In this document: one piece after another, positions 1 through 8,196 of the stretch
Layout of the letters: every line of letters begins with the position of its first letter
Position numbering within the stretch: the stretch's first letter is position 1
Origin: Akkermansia muciniphila
GTDB lineage: Bacteria; Verrucomicrobiota; Verrucomicrobiia; Verrucomicrobiales; DEV007
Assembly (NCBI GenBank): GCA_945883495.1
Contig: CAMCXS010000003.1
Location: forward strand, 108,921-172,920
Length of the DNA stretch: 64,000 nucleotides
Reading direction: 5' to 3'
Made by a program: the position numbers and the translations under genes
Notes under the pieces: generated by a model
What the model saw: only the letters and a program-made list of their open reading frames with translations
Told to the model about the DNA's origin: nothing
The model's database searches: none

Positions 1-1087
1 CCAGACAGGGCAGGCAGTGGCGTTTCCAGCCAGTGTGGGGAAAATCGTCCCCTCCGTAATAGATTAGGAGTTGCCCGTCTTGTTCCACCGGCGGCCCCGC
101 CATGGCGTAGATGCATTCGCTGTCATACGTGCCTTTCGGACCTCGGGGGAGGAATGGAAGTCCGGGGAAAACGCGCCGCCAACGGAGGCCATCGGCGCTC
201 CAGGCGAGCTCGCAATCGACGGCTCGGCCCTTGCCCGGATGATAGATCATGAGCCAGGCGAGATAGCAGTTGGCATACCGGAAGGCCGGCATGCAGTAGG
301 TTTGGCTGGAGCGCCCTTCCGCGAGCGTGGATCGCAAAACGAGACCATTGTCCCTCCAGTGCAGAAAATCGTCACTCTCATAGCGGGAGACGAGGCGTTC
401 TCCGAGATAAAGTTTGGTGAACCAGAGATACTTCCCGGCGCGTTCGTCCCACAAGGCGTTGTTGTGGGTGTCCCCGTTGCGCGCTCCGAAGCCGAGCATT
501 TCGACGGGATCGGTCCAGTGAATTCCGTCCGGGGAGAAGCGAGCGCGTAGTTTTCCCAGGCCGACGTCGTAGACCATCTTGTAGCGCCGGGAGGGATTGG
601 GCTCGTGCAAATCCTTGAAAACGCCAACGTTCGGCGTGTCGCGTGTGACGATGTTCGTGTTGCGGTCGCCGTTGTAAGCATGAAGGCCGAGGGAGGGCTT
701 ATCCCAGGTGAGGCCGTCTTTGGACGTGGCGTAGAGCAGGTACCACCCGACTTCATGGATGGTGCTTGGACCGTCCATCTTCGCGATGGCCTCGGGATCG
801 GCCAACACGCATTTGTACCAGAGCTTGAAGACCGTCTCCTCCTCGTCCCAGAGGAGGTTCGGGTAGAGATTGTTCATGGAGTTCTCCCACGGCTTGTCCG
901 CCTGGATCAGCGGATTGCGGCTCTCTTTGGTGATCGTTCCGGGCACCAACTTGGCGTTTTCAGCGCTTTTCACCACTCTTGGATCGAGCAGGAGCAGCTT
1001 GTGGGCATCAGGGGGAACCAAACGAGGTGCTCCCAGTGCCGGCGCAGCAAGCGCGACGAGGAAAAGGAAAAGCCTGAGCGAGCGCAT
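1..1087 (-). CDS. Secreted five-bladed propeller glycosidase-like protein (C-terminus cut by window edge)
   Basis: An uninterrupted minus-strand frame starts at the ATG ending at 1087 and runs off the left edge, giving about 362 residues. It begins MRSLRLFLFLVALAAPALGA, a clear Sec signal peptide. The mature part has the repeated hydrophobic and aromatic blades of the GH32/43/68-like propeller superfamily: NNLYPNLLWDEEE, FKLWYKC, YATSKDGLTWDKPSLG, RARFSPDGIHWTDP, and near the edge LLIYYGGDDFPHTGW. PVC genomes carry many such proteins annotated as family 32-like glycosyl hydrolases; substrate cannot be told. It is divergent from a solute symporter, so uptake and degradation of one sugar compound is plausible but inferred. 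Several shorter open frames over this stretch on both strands are shadows. Confidence 0.8.
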   Translation of the reverse strand, partial: MRSLRLFLFLVALAAPALGAPRLVPPDAHKLLLLDPRVVKSAENAKLVPGTITKESRNPLIQADKPWENSMNNLYPNLLWDEEETVFKLWYKCVLADPEAIAKMDGPSTIHEVGWYLLYATSKDGLTWDKPSLGLHAYNGDRNTNIVTRDTPNVGVFKDLHEPNPSRRYKMVYDVGLGKLRARFSPDGIHWTDPVEMLGFGARNGDTHNNALWDERAGKYLWFTKLYLGERLVSRYESDDFLHWRDNGLVLRSTLAEGRSSQTYCMPAFRYANCYLAWLMIYHPGKGRAVDCELAWSADGLRWRRVFPGLPFLPRGPKGTYDSECIYAMAGPPVEQDGQLLIYYGGDDFPHTGWKRHCLPCL

Positions 1088-1224
1088 GGCGAACGAGCGT
1101 GCCTGGGGGGCGGCGAGGGGACAAGAAATTTATTCTCACGTGGGAGAGGCTCTCCGAGACGTCCAATGCGTCGCCTCCATTCCGCCTTGCCCGTAGCGCT
1201 GGGTGGGACCATGATCACGATTGC

Positions 1225-2895
1225 ATGAGCCTTGCTTGGGACATTGTTGTCATTTTACTCTACTTCGCGCTGGTCTTCGGGATCGGCTTTTCGCAGCGCG
1301 CCAAGAGCGGGAGCATGGAGGGCTTCGCGTTGGGGAACCGTGAGATCGCGTGGTGGGCGGTGCTGGCCTCGATCCTGGCGGCGGAGATCAGTGCGGGGAC
1401 ATTCTTCGGGGCGCCCGGGGAGGGGTATGCGTTGCGCAACTTCACCTACATCCAGCTGATCATCGGCTACTTGCTGGCGCGGGTCGTGGTCAGCGCGGTC
1501 TTCATTCCGGCTTTTTATCAGCACAACGTGGTAAGTATTTATGAGTTTCTCGGGACTCGGTTTGGACCCCGGACCCGCCGGGTATCGAGCGGCGTCTTTC
1601 TGGTGACGCGGGTTCTCGCCAGTGGCAGCCGCCTCTGGGTGCCTTCGGTATTGCTGGTGCTCGTTTGGCAGCTTTCCAACCAAGGGAAGACCTTGTCGTC
1701 CACGGAAGAGTTTTTGCTCACCGGCGGCGCGCTGATCTTGGTGACGCTGGCGACGGCGATTTATACTACCGTCGGAGGGATCCGCGCGGTGATCTGGACC
1801 GATGTGCTTCAGATCGGTGTACTCTTGTGCGCTCTGAGTTTCTCGCTCTTTTATTTAGTGGGCCACATTCCGGGGGGATTCGCCGGTGCACGGCAAGCAC
1901 TACAGGGGCCGGATGACTGGAAGATTTTCGATTTGGGGCTGAAGCCGGATTTAAGTTTTTGGGGCAACGTGAAGCACGTCCTGGAGCAGGAGTATACTGT
2001 TTGGGCGGCATTCATCGGGAGCACGTTTGTGACCTTGGCCACTCATGGGACTGATCAGGACATGGTGCAGCGGATGTTGACGGCCAGAAACCAACGTCAG
2101 AGTGGTATGGCCACGATTCTGTCCGGCATTGCGGATGTGCCGATCACGATGGTGGTGTTGGCGATCGGGATTCTGCTTTACGTCTACTACGACGCGAATC
2201 CGGATGCGCTTTTGCCTCGGAGTGCGGAGGGCGAGGTGCAGTCGAATAAAGTTTTCCCACATTTTATCCTTACGGTAATGCCCGGTGGATTGCGCGGGTT
2301 GGTCATTGCTGGCGTGTTGGCGACGACGATGGGATCGTTGGGGACGGCATTGAACTCACTGGCAACGAGCTATGTGCGGGATTTTCACTTCCGTTGGTTT
2401 GGTGAACCGGCGGATGAGAAGGGCCGGGTGCGGGTGTTGCGTTTGGGGACGGTGCTTTTCGCGGCGTTGTTGATCAGCGTGGCGCTGGCGACCGCTTGGG
2501 TCAGCGTGAAGCATCCGGGGCTGCGCATCATTCCGATCATTCTAGGAATTTTCGGTTATACCTATGGCTCGCTACTCGGTGTCTTCATGGTGGGATTGTT
2601 CACCAAGAGTCGAGGAAGTGATTTTGGAAATCTGATCGCCATGGGGGCTGGCTTTCTCGCGGTGGCCTACTTGAGTGGGCTTGATCAGGGCTTGGCAGGG
2701 CTGGTGGGGGGCAGTGGATTCCCGCGGCCGGAATGGATGCCCGTGGTCGAGTTTCCGTGGCGGATTTTCTTTGGGACGGTGGTGACCTTCGCGGTGGCGG
2801 TAAGCTTCCGGGAGAAAACCCTCAGCGGGGCGATTCTAGAACGTGGGGCTCCGCATGCATCCGCTGCACCAAGCGGCGTTCCGCTCCCGCGCTGA
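1225..2895 (+). CDS. Sodium:solute symporter family protein
   Basis: About 556 residues of almost continuous hydrophobic segments (12 or more predicted helices), which fits the solute:sodium symporter (SSS) family. Family-like signatures are the N-terminal helix after MSLAWDIVVILLYFALV, the GNREIAWWAVLASILAAEISAGTF segment, and TVGGIRAVIWTDVLQ in the middle. The frame is open upstream to 1099, but the ATG at 1225 places the start directly before helix 1, so I prefer it. It would import a small solute using the sodium gradient in the inner membrane. The divergent propeller glycosidase-like gene suggests a sugar-type substrate (inference). Its 3' end overlaps the convergent M50 protease gene by 74 bases. 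Confidence 0.9.
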   Translation: MSLAWDIVVILLYFALVFGIGFSQRAKSGSMEGFALGNREIAWWAVLASILAAEISAGTFFGAPGEGYALRNFTYIQLIIGYLLARVVVSAVFIPAFYQHNVVSIYEFLGTRFGPRTRRVSSGVFLVTRVLASGSRLWVPSVLLVLVWQLSNQGKTLSSTEEFLLTGGALILVTLATAIYTTVGGIRAVIWTDVLQIGVLLCALSFSLFYLVGHIPGGFAGARQALQGPDDWKIFDLGLKPDLSFWGNVKHVLEQEYTVWAAFIGSTFVTLATHGTDQDMVQRMLTARNQRQSGMATILSGIADVPITMVVLAIGILLYVYYDANPDALLPRSAEGEVQSNKVFPHFILTVMPGGLRGLVIAGVLATTMGSLGTALNSLATSYVRDFHFRWFGEPADEKGRVRVLRLGTVLFAALLISVALATAWVSVKHPGLRIIPIILGIFGYTYGSLLGVFMVGLFTKSRGSDFGNLIAMGAGFLAVAYLSGLDQGLAGLVGGSGFPRPEWMPVVEFPWRIFFGTVVTFAVAVSFREKTLSGAILERGAPHASAAPSGVPLPR

Positions 2896-3568
2896 AAAAG
2901 ATGAACACGCCGATGATCATCAGAGTCGGCGTGAAAATCAAACCGGGCACCAGGGAACCCAGCGCCCCCGATCCGCAAACGACGAAGAGGATGGCGAGGA
3001 TCTGGCCGGTGCGCGCGGCGATAGTTGTGGCGCGAAGGTAGTTGCCCCGCAACGAGAGGAACGCCCGGAAGATCCTCCCGCCATCCATGGGAAAGGCTGG
3101 CAGCAGGTTGAAGATCACCATGGCCAAGTTGGCCACGAAGAGCGCGGCCGCCAGAGTGATCGGGCTGGGGGCCAAACCGCTTTCGTCACTAGCGGGCAGC
3201 TCGCCGAAGAGAATCACCGGAAAGAGCAACGCCGCCAGAACGACGTTCACGGCGGGGCCCGCAGCTGCGATGACGATTTCGTGCCACGGTTGGCGCGGAA
3301 ACGCATCGAGACGGGCGACGCCGCCGATCGGGTAAAGAGTGATGGAGCGGGTGCTAATGCCGAAGTGCCGGGCGGCCAGGCAGTGGCCCAATTCGTGGAG
3401 CAGGACGCAGGCGAAGAGGGAGGTCAGCAAAGCGATCGCGAAGATCGCGGCGTCCCAACCGACCCGCTGGTACTCGACGGTTCCGGCCCAGGCGAGCAGC
3501 AGGCCGAACGTCCAATGCACCCGGGTTTCAATGCCGAAGGGGCGGCCCAACCGCAATGCATGGCCCAT
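2822..3568 (-). CDS. Site-2 protease family protein (peptidase M50)
   Basis: Membrane metalloprotease of about 248 residues. The zinc motif is HELGH within VLLHELGHCLAARHFG, and the second M50 motif is the NLLPAFPMDGGR block whose aspartate completes the metal site. Several hydrophobic helices surround both. No PDZ or CBS domain is visible, so this is a compact M50B-type (SpoIVFB-like) enzyme. The frame continues upstream to 3799, but the extension is arginine-rich and low in quality; I chose the ATG at 3568 (MGHALRLGRPFGIETRVHW), which matches family starts. Function is presumably intramembrane proteolysis of an unknown client. Its 3' end overlaps the convergent symporter gene. Confidence 0.88.
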   Translation of the reverse strand: MGHALRLGRPFGIETRVHWTFGLLLAWAGTVEYQRVGWDAAIFAIALLTSLFACVLLHELGHCLAARHFGISTRSITLYPIGGVARLDAFPRQPWHEIVIAAAGPAVNVVLAALLFPVILFGELPASDESGLAPSPITLAAALFVANLAMVIFNLLPAFPMDGGRIFRAFLSLRGNYLRATTIAARTGQILAILFVVCGSGALGSLVPGLIFTPTLMIIGVFIFFSAGAERRLVQRMHAEPHVLESPR

Positions 3569-3664
3569 TCCCGTCTGACGCCTCGATCGCCTAGAGTGTT
3601 CACGTAGGGAGGTGCCCGGGGATTTGCATTTCCTGGTATCCGGCCTAAGGGAAAAGGAGAGATC

Positions 3665-4255
3665 ATGAAACCGCTGGCCATCGCCCTCACCGTTGTCATC
3701 GCGCTCACCGCCGCCCCGGTGCCGCCTACGATCCACACTGTTTTGGGCGTTTTGGCGATCCTTCTGGCGCTTGCTTTGACCGTGATGCTTTTCCGGCAAG
3801 CTCCCGTGGCACAGGCTCCCGCTCCGGCGCCGATTGCTCCGGCTCCGTCCGTGGAAACTAAGGGCTCGGCCGATGTGGAGGTCATTGCCTTCCTCGGACT
3901 GCTACAGAAAAAAGGGCGCCTCATCGATTTCTTGATGGACGACATTTCCAAGCACGATGACGCGACCGTCGGTGCCGTCGCCCGGGTGGTTTACCAGGGC
4001 TGTCGCGAGGTGTTGCAGCAGCATTTGAAGATTGTGCCCTTGGCCGGCGCTCCAGAAGGCGGGTCGTTGACGCTCCCGGCTGGGTATCGGGCGGTCGATT
4101 ACGAACTGAGTGGGAAGCTCGGTGGATCGGCGCCGTTCACCGGGACCGTTGAGCATCAGGGGTGGAAGGTGGAGTCGATCAAACTGCCGCACATCGTGCC
4201 GACGGGGGATGGCCAATTGCCTCCTCTGGCTCCCGCTCAACTGACCGTCCGCTAA
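3665..4255 (+). CDS. DUF2760 domain protein
   Basis: A 196-residue protein with two adjacent N-terminal hydrophobic segments (residues 1-18 and 25-43), an alanine/proline linker (about 46-61), and a C-terminal DUF2760-like domain. The domain's recognisable part is FLGLLQKKGRLIDFLMDDI followed by VGAVARVVYQGCREVLQQH. Molecular function of DUF2760 is unknown. A strong AAGGAG Shine-Dalgarno lies 5 bases before the ATG. The Hsp70-family gene starts 16 bases downstream, so the two are almost surely cotranscribed; DUF2760 genes are commonly found beside atypical Hsp70 genes, which suggests a membrane-anchored chaperone partner (inference). Confidence 0.85.
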   Translation: MKPLAIALTVVIALTAAPVPPTIHTVLGVLAILLALALTVMLFRQAPVAQAPAPAPIAPAPSVETKGSADVEVIAFLGLLQKKGRLIDFLMDDISKHDDATVGAVARVVYQGCREVLQQHLKIVPLAGAPEGGSLTLPAGYRAVDYELSGKLGGSAPFTGTVEHQGWKVESIKLPHIVPTGDGQLPPLAPAQLTVR

Positions 4256-4271
4256 CGCTCGCGCCTTTTTC

Positions 4272-6110
4272 GTGGAGAAGACTTTCGCTATAGGAATCGA
4301 CCTGGGCACCAGCAACAGCGCGGTGGCCTACCTGTCTCTGGACGAGGAGGTGACGCCCGCCGTGTTGGGAATCGCCCAACTCACCGCCGCTAACGCCATT
4401 GGGGAATTGCCGGTTCTGGCCTCGGCCACCTACCTTCCGCATCCGGATGAATTCGGTGGCGGACTGCCTTCGTTGCCCTGGGATGAGGCGGGAGCGCGGG
4501 CGGTGCGTGGCCAGTTCGCCCGGGAACACGGAGCGATGCTGCCGGACCGGCTGGTGACCTCGGCCAAGTCGTGGTTGTCCAACTACCATGTCGATCCGCG
4601 GAGTCGCGTGCTTCCATGGGCTTCGGACCTAGCTTCCTCTGACAAGATTTCCGCGCTGGATGCCTCGGCGGGATACTTGCGGCATCTGAAGGGGGCATTC
4701 CTCGACTGCGCGGCGGCGCGTCAACATGGCTGGACAGCCGAATCCGGGGAGATCGTGGTCACCGTGCCGGCGTCGTTCGACGAAGTGGCTCGACGCCTCA
4801 CCCTGGAAGCGGCGAGCGAAGCGGGTTGGGGCGAGGTGGTCCTGCTGGAGGAGCCACAGGCCGCGTTTTACGCATGGACGGCCCAAGCCGGAGCCGGCTG
4901 GCGGCAACAGGTGAAGCCGGGTGATATCGTCCTGGTTTGTGACGTAGGGGGCGGCACGGCGGACTTCAGTTTGCTGGCAATGACCGACCGCGACGGAGAG
5001 CTCGAGATCGAGCGGATCAGCGTCGGCGATCACCTGCTGCTGGGCGGCGACAACATGGACTTGGCGCTGGCTTACACGGTCAAGGCCCAGCTCTCGGAGG
5101 AAGGCAAGGAGATCGACAATTGGCAACTGCTGTCGCTGATTCAAAGCTGCCGCCGCGCCAAGGAGCAGCTGTTTGGGGACGAGAGTTTGGACCAGGTGAA
5201 TCTCTCCATCCCATCCCGAGGCTCGAGTTTGTTCGCGAAGACGATCGCGACGAAATTAGCGCGTGCGACGCTTGCCGCGGTGGTGCTGGACGGCTTCCTG
5301 CCCTTAACCGCCATTACGGATTTGCCGGTGGAGGGCGGGCAGTCGGGATTGGCGGAGTTTGGCTTGCCGTATGCGTCGGATCCGGTGGTGAGCAAGCATT
5401 TGGCCCGTTTCCTCACCCGTAGTTTGGAGAACGTCCGGAGCGGCGGGGGCCCGGCTGGGCTGGTGGTGCCTGAGGGAGTCAATCACCTGATGCCCACGGC
5501 GGTGCTGTTTAACGGCGGTGTCTTCAAACCCGGTCCGGTGCGGCGGCGCATTCTCGATCTCCTCGCTTCGTGGAACGGGGGCAAAGCGCCTCGCGAGCTT
5601 GAGGGAGTCGAGCTCGACCTGGCGGTGGCGCGGGGTGCCGCCGTGTATGCCGCGAATCGCGCTTCCGGAAAAGGGTTGCGCATCAAGGCGGGGACGGCCC
5701 GTTCCTACTATATTGGGCTCGAAACCTCAATGCCCGCGATTCCCGGGTTCAAGCCGCCGTTGAAGGCGGTTTGCGTGGTCCCGCAAGGCATGGAGGAGGG
5801 GTCCGAACGCGTGCTCGCGGATCGTGAGTTTGGCTTGGTCACCGGCCGCGAGGCGACGTTCCGCTTCTTCTCCTCGGAAGTGCGTGGAGGCGATGAGCCG
5901 GGAGCTGTGGTTGGCGACGCTGTCAAAACCTTGGAGGAGACCGCATCGCTCACCGTGACGCTTCCGGCGCTGCCTGGAGCCACGGGTGGAGACATGGTGC
6001 CGGTGCGGCTTCAGGCGCTGGTCACGGAGTTAGGGAACTTGGAGTTGTGGATGCAGCACACGGCGTCCGCGCAGCGCTGGAAGCTCGACTTCAAGGTACG
6101 GACCCAGTGA
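4272..6110 (+). CDS. Atypical Hsp70 family protein (DnaK-like)
   Basis: 612 residues from a GTG start. The Hsp70/actin ATPase motifs are visible: phosphate-1 IGIDLGTSNSAVAYL near the N-terminus, phosphate-2 VCDVGGGTADFSLL around residues 218-230, the LLEEPQAAFYAW connecting motif, and the adenosine motif around VLFNGGVFKPG. After the ATPase region there is a shortened beta-rich C-terminal part, and the helical lid and EEVD-like tail of DnaK are absent. That places it with the DUF2760-linked Hsp70-like proteins rather than DnaK itself. It probably acts as an ATP-dependent chaperone for specific clients. In many bacteria this pair is followed by a second Hsp70-like DUF3731 gene; here an epimerase gene follows instead. 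Confidence 0.9.
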   Translation: MEKTFAIGIDLGTSNSAVAYLSLDEEVTPAVLGIAQLTAANAIGELPVLASATYLPHPDEFGGGLPSLPWDEAGARAVRGQFAREHGAMLPDRLVTSAKSWLSNYHVDPRSRVLPWASDLASSDKISALDASAGYLRHLKGAFLDCAAARQHGWTAESGEIVVTVPASFDEVARRLTLEAASEAGWGEVVLLEEPQAAFYAWTAQAGAGWRQQVKPGDIVLVCDVGGGTADFSLLAMTDRDGELEIERISVGDHLLLGGDNMDLALAYTVKAQLSEEGKEIDNWQLLSLIQSCRRAKEQLFGDESLDQVNLSIPSRGSSLFAKTIATKLARATLAAVVLDGFLPLTAITDLPVEGGQSGLAEFGLPYASDPVVSKHLARFLTRSLENVRSGGGPAGLVVPEGVNHLMPTAVLFNGGVFKPGPVRRRILDLLASWNGGKAPRELEGVELDLAVARGAAVYAANRASGKGLRIKAGTARSYYIGLETSMPAIPGFKPPLKAVCVVPQGMEEGSERVLADREFGLVTGREATFRFFSSEVRGGDEPGAVVGDAVKTLEETASLTVTLPALPGATGGDMVPVRLQALVTELGNLELWMQHTASAQRWKLDFKVRTQ

Positions 6111-6167
6111 AATGATTGGGCGGCGGTCTTCGTGTTCCTCCTGTCCGCTGATGGCTGCGGAGCACCC

Positions 6168-7196
6168 GTGAAAGCGTTGCTGAATCTTGAAGATCTCGAT
6201 GCGGAGCTGAGCCGTCCCACCGAGGGGGCTCTTGATGTGCTGCGCACGATCCCCGGCGACGTCATGGTCCTGGGCGCGGGCGGCAAAATGGGCCCTACGC
6301 TTTGCCGCATGTTGCGCAGAGGATTGGATGATTTGGGGCAGAAGGACCGCCGGGTGTTTGCGGTATCCAGGTTCGCCTCAGGGCTGTCCATCTCCGATTT
6401 CAAGCGCCAGGAGATCGACGCCATCGCCTGTGATTTGCTCAACCGGGAAGCCGTCGAGCGATTGCCCGATGCGCCAAATGTCATCTACATGGCCGGTCAG
6501 AAGTTTGGCACCAGCGACGCGCCGGAGCGGACTTGGGCGATGAACACGATCATGCCGGGGATTGTCGCGGAACGGTATGCGGACTCGCGGATCGTGGCTT
6601 TCTCCACGGGCTGCGTCTATCCGCTGGTTCCGGTGGATGGTCCAGGAGCCAACGAGGAATCTCCGCTCACGCCTCCGGGTGAGTATGCGAACTCGTGCGT
6701 GGGGCGCGAACGAGTGTTTCAGTTCTATGCAAAGGAGCATGGAACGCCGCTCCTGCTGCTTCGGCTCTGCTATGCCATCGATCTGCGTTACGGCGTGCTC
6801 TCGGATATCGCGACAAAGGTCGCGAGGGGAGAGCCGGTCGATGTGAGTATGGGGTATGTGCACATCATTTGGCAACGGGACGCGAATACCCGGGCGATTC
6901 AGTGCCTGGCGCGAGCCGGGAGTCCTCCGGTTGCGCTCAATGTAACCGGTTTGGCCCGGGTCTCGGTGCGCGAGTTGGCGGAGCGATTTGGGGCGGCGCT
7001 GGGCCGGAAGGCTGTGATTGCCGGGCGAGAACGAAGCACCGCTTGGTTGTGGGATGCCCAGCGCTCGTATGACTGGTTCGGCGAGCCGGAGACGAATCTT
7101 GACGAAATGATCGAGGCCACCGCACGCTGGGTGAGCTTGGGCGGGCCGAATCTCGGCAAACCGACACATTTCGAGGTGACGGATGGAAGCTTTTAG
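6168..7196 (+). CDS. NAD-dependent epimerase/dehydratase family protein
   Basis: Extended SDR-type protein of about 342 residues. The nucleotide-binding glycine motif is VMVLGAGGKMGPTLCRM near the N-terminus; VIYMAGQKFG and FSTGCVYPLVPVDG follow the family pattern. The usual catalytic YxxxK is not intact: the tyrosine in GEYANSCVGRER has cysteine where lysine is expected, so the redox step may be altered or lost. A frame is open from a GTG at 6132, but the GTG at 6168 has a GGAG about 7 bases upstream and gives a better N-terminus. It overlaps the DHDPS-family gene by 14 bases, so the products probably work in one pathway on a sugar or sugar acid. Confidence 0.82.
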   Translation: MKALLNLEDLDAELSRPTEGALDVLRTIPGDVMVLGAGGKMGPTLCRMLRRGLDDLGQKDRRVFAVSRFASGLSISDFKRQEIDAIACDLLNREAVERLPDAPNVIYMAGQKFGTSDAPERTWAMNTIMPGIVAERYADSRIVAFSTGCVYPLVPVDGPGANEESPLTPPGEYANSCVGRERVFQFYAKEHGTPLLLLRLCYAIDLRYGVLSDIATKVARGEPVDVSMGYVHIIWQRDANTRAIQCLARAGSPPVALNVTGLARVSVRELAERFGAALGRKAVIAGRERSTAWLWDAQRSYDWFGEPETNLDEMIEATARWVSLGGPNLGKPTHFEVTDGSF

Positions 7197-8196
7197 GGCG
7201 GAGCTGCTTTCCGGATTGGTATTGCCGGCGCATCCACTCGCGCTGACGGTGGATCGGCGTCTAGATGAGCGCAGGCAACGTGCATTGTCGCGCTACTACC
7301 TCGCGGCCGGGGCTGGTGGGTTGGCGGTCGGCGTCCACACGACGCAGTTTGCGATTCGAGAGCCGCGAATCGGCCTCTACCAACCGGTGCTAGAGTTAGC
7401 CGCCGAGGAGATGGATCGTGCCGCGCGCCCTCCGGTGCGCATCGCTGGTGTCTGTGGTGACACGAAGCAGGCAATGAGTGAGGCCGAGCTTGCGTTTGGG
7501 TTGAAGTATCATGCCGTTCTGCTCAGCCTCGCCGCTTTGGCGGAGGCGTCCGATGAGGCATTATTGGCGCACTGCAGACGAGTGGCGGAAGTGATCCCGG
7601 TCATTGGCTTTTACCTCCAGCCAAGCGTGGGTGGTCGCCGCTTAGCTCATGCGTTCTGGCGGGGCTTTGCGGAAATCGAAAATGTGGTGGCCGTCAAAAT
7701 CGCTCCGTTCAATCGATACCAAACCCAAGATGTCGTTCGGGCGGTGATCGAGGCGGGACGGGACGACATCGCGCTTTACACCGGCAATGATGATCAGATC
7801 GTCGGCGATCTGCTGACTCCATTCCGGTTTGGGGAGAAGGAACGGCGGATTTGTGGCGGCTTGTTGGGGCATTGGTCGGTTTGGACCCGATCGGCCGTCG
7901 AACTGCTGAATCGCTGTCGCTTCCAGGAGGCCACCTCTGCCTTGTTGCGCACAGGGGTGGAGATCACCGATTGCAACGCTGCGCTCTTCGATGCGGCCAA
8001 TGGATTCCGCGGCTGCATCGCAGGATTGCACGAGGTGCTGCGGCGCCAGGGGCTGCTTGAGGGCGTCTGGTGCCTCGACGAGGAGGAAGGACTCAGCCCT
8101 GGACAGAAGGAGGAGATTGATCGCGTGTATCGAGCCTATCCGCACCTCCATGACGACGACTTCGTGGCGCAGCACCGGGATGAGTGGCTCCGCTGA
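7183..8196 (+). CDS. Dihydrodipicolinate synthase/N-acetylneuraminate lyase family protein
   Basis: 337-residue (beta/alpha)8 aldolase-type protein. The Schiff-base lysine is seen in VVAVKIAPFNRYQT, and GLAVGVHTTQF plus IGFYLQPSVGG match barrel strands of the family. Members cleave or form 2-keto acids (pyruvate aldolases, dehydratases). It is unlikely to be the housekeeping DapA, because the sequence is divergent and it overlaps an epimerase gene upstream and a secreted hydrolase gene downstream. Together these suggest catabolism of a sugar-acid-like compound. The ATG at 7183 lies within the 3' end of the epimerase gene, a sign of translational coupling. Confidence 0.87.
   Translation: MEAFRAELLSGLVLPAHPLALTVDRRLDERRQRALSRYYLAAGAGGLAVGVHTTQFAIREPRIGLYQPVLELAAEEMDRAARPPVRIAGVCGDTKQAMSEAELAFGLKYHAVLLSLAALAEASDEALLAHCRRVAEVIPVIGFYLQPSVGGRRLAHAFWRGFAEIENVVAVKIAPFNRYQTQDVVRAVIEAGRDDIALYTGNDDQIVGDLLTPFRFGEKERRICGGLLGHWSVWTRSAVELLNRCRFQEATSALLRTGVEITDCNAALFDAANGFRGCIAGLHEVLRRQGLLEGVWCLDEEEGLSPGQKEEIDRVYRAYPHLHDDDFVAQHRDEWLR

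Noticed and set aside
2843..3607. 254-codon plus-strand frame over the M50 gene
   Set aside because: Highly charged, no family features; the opposite strand has HELGH and the second M50 motif.
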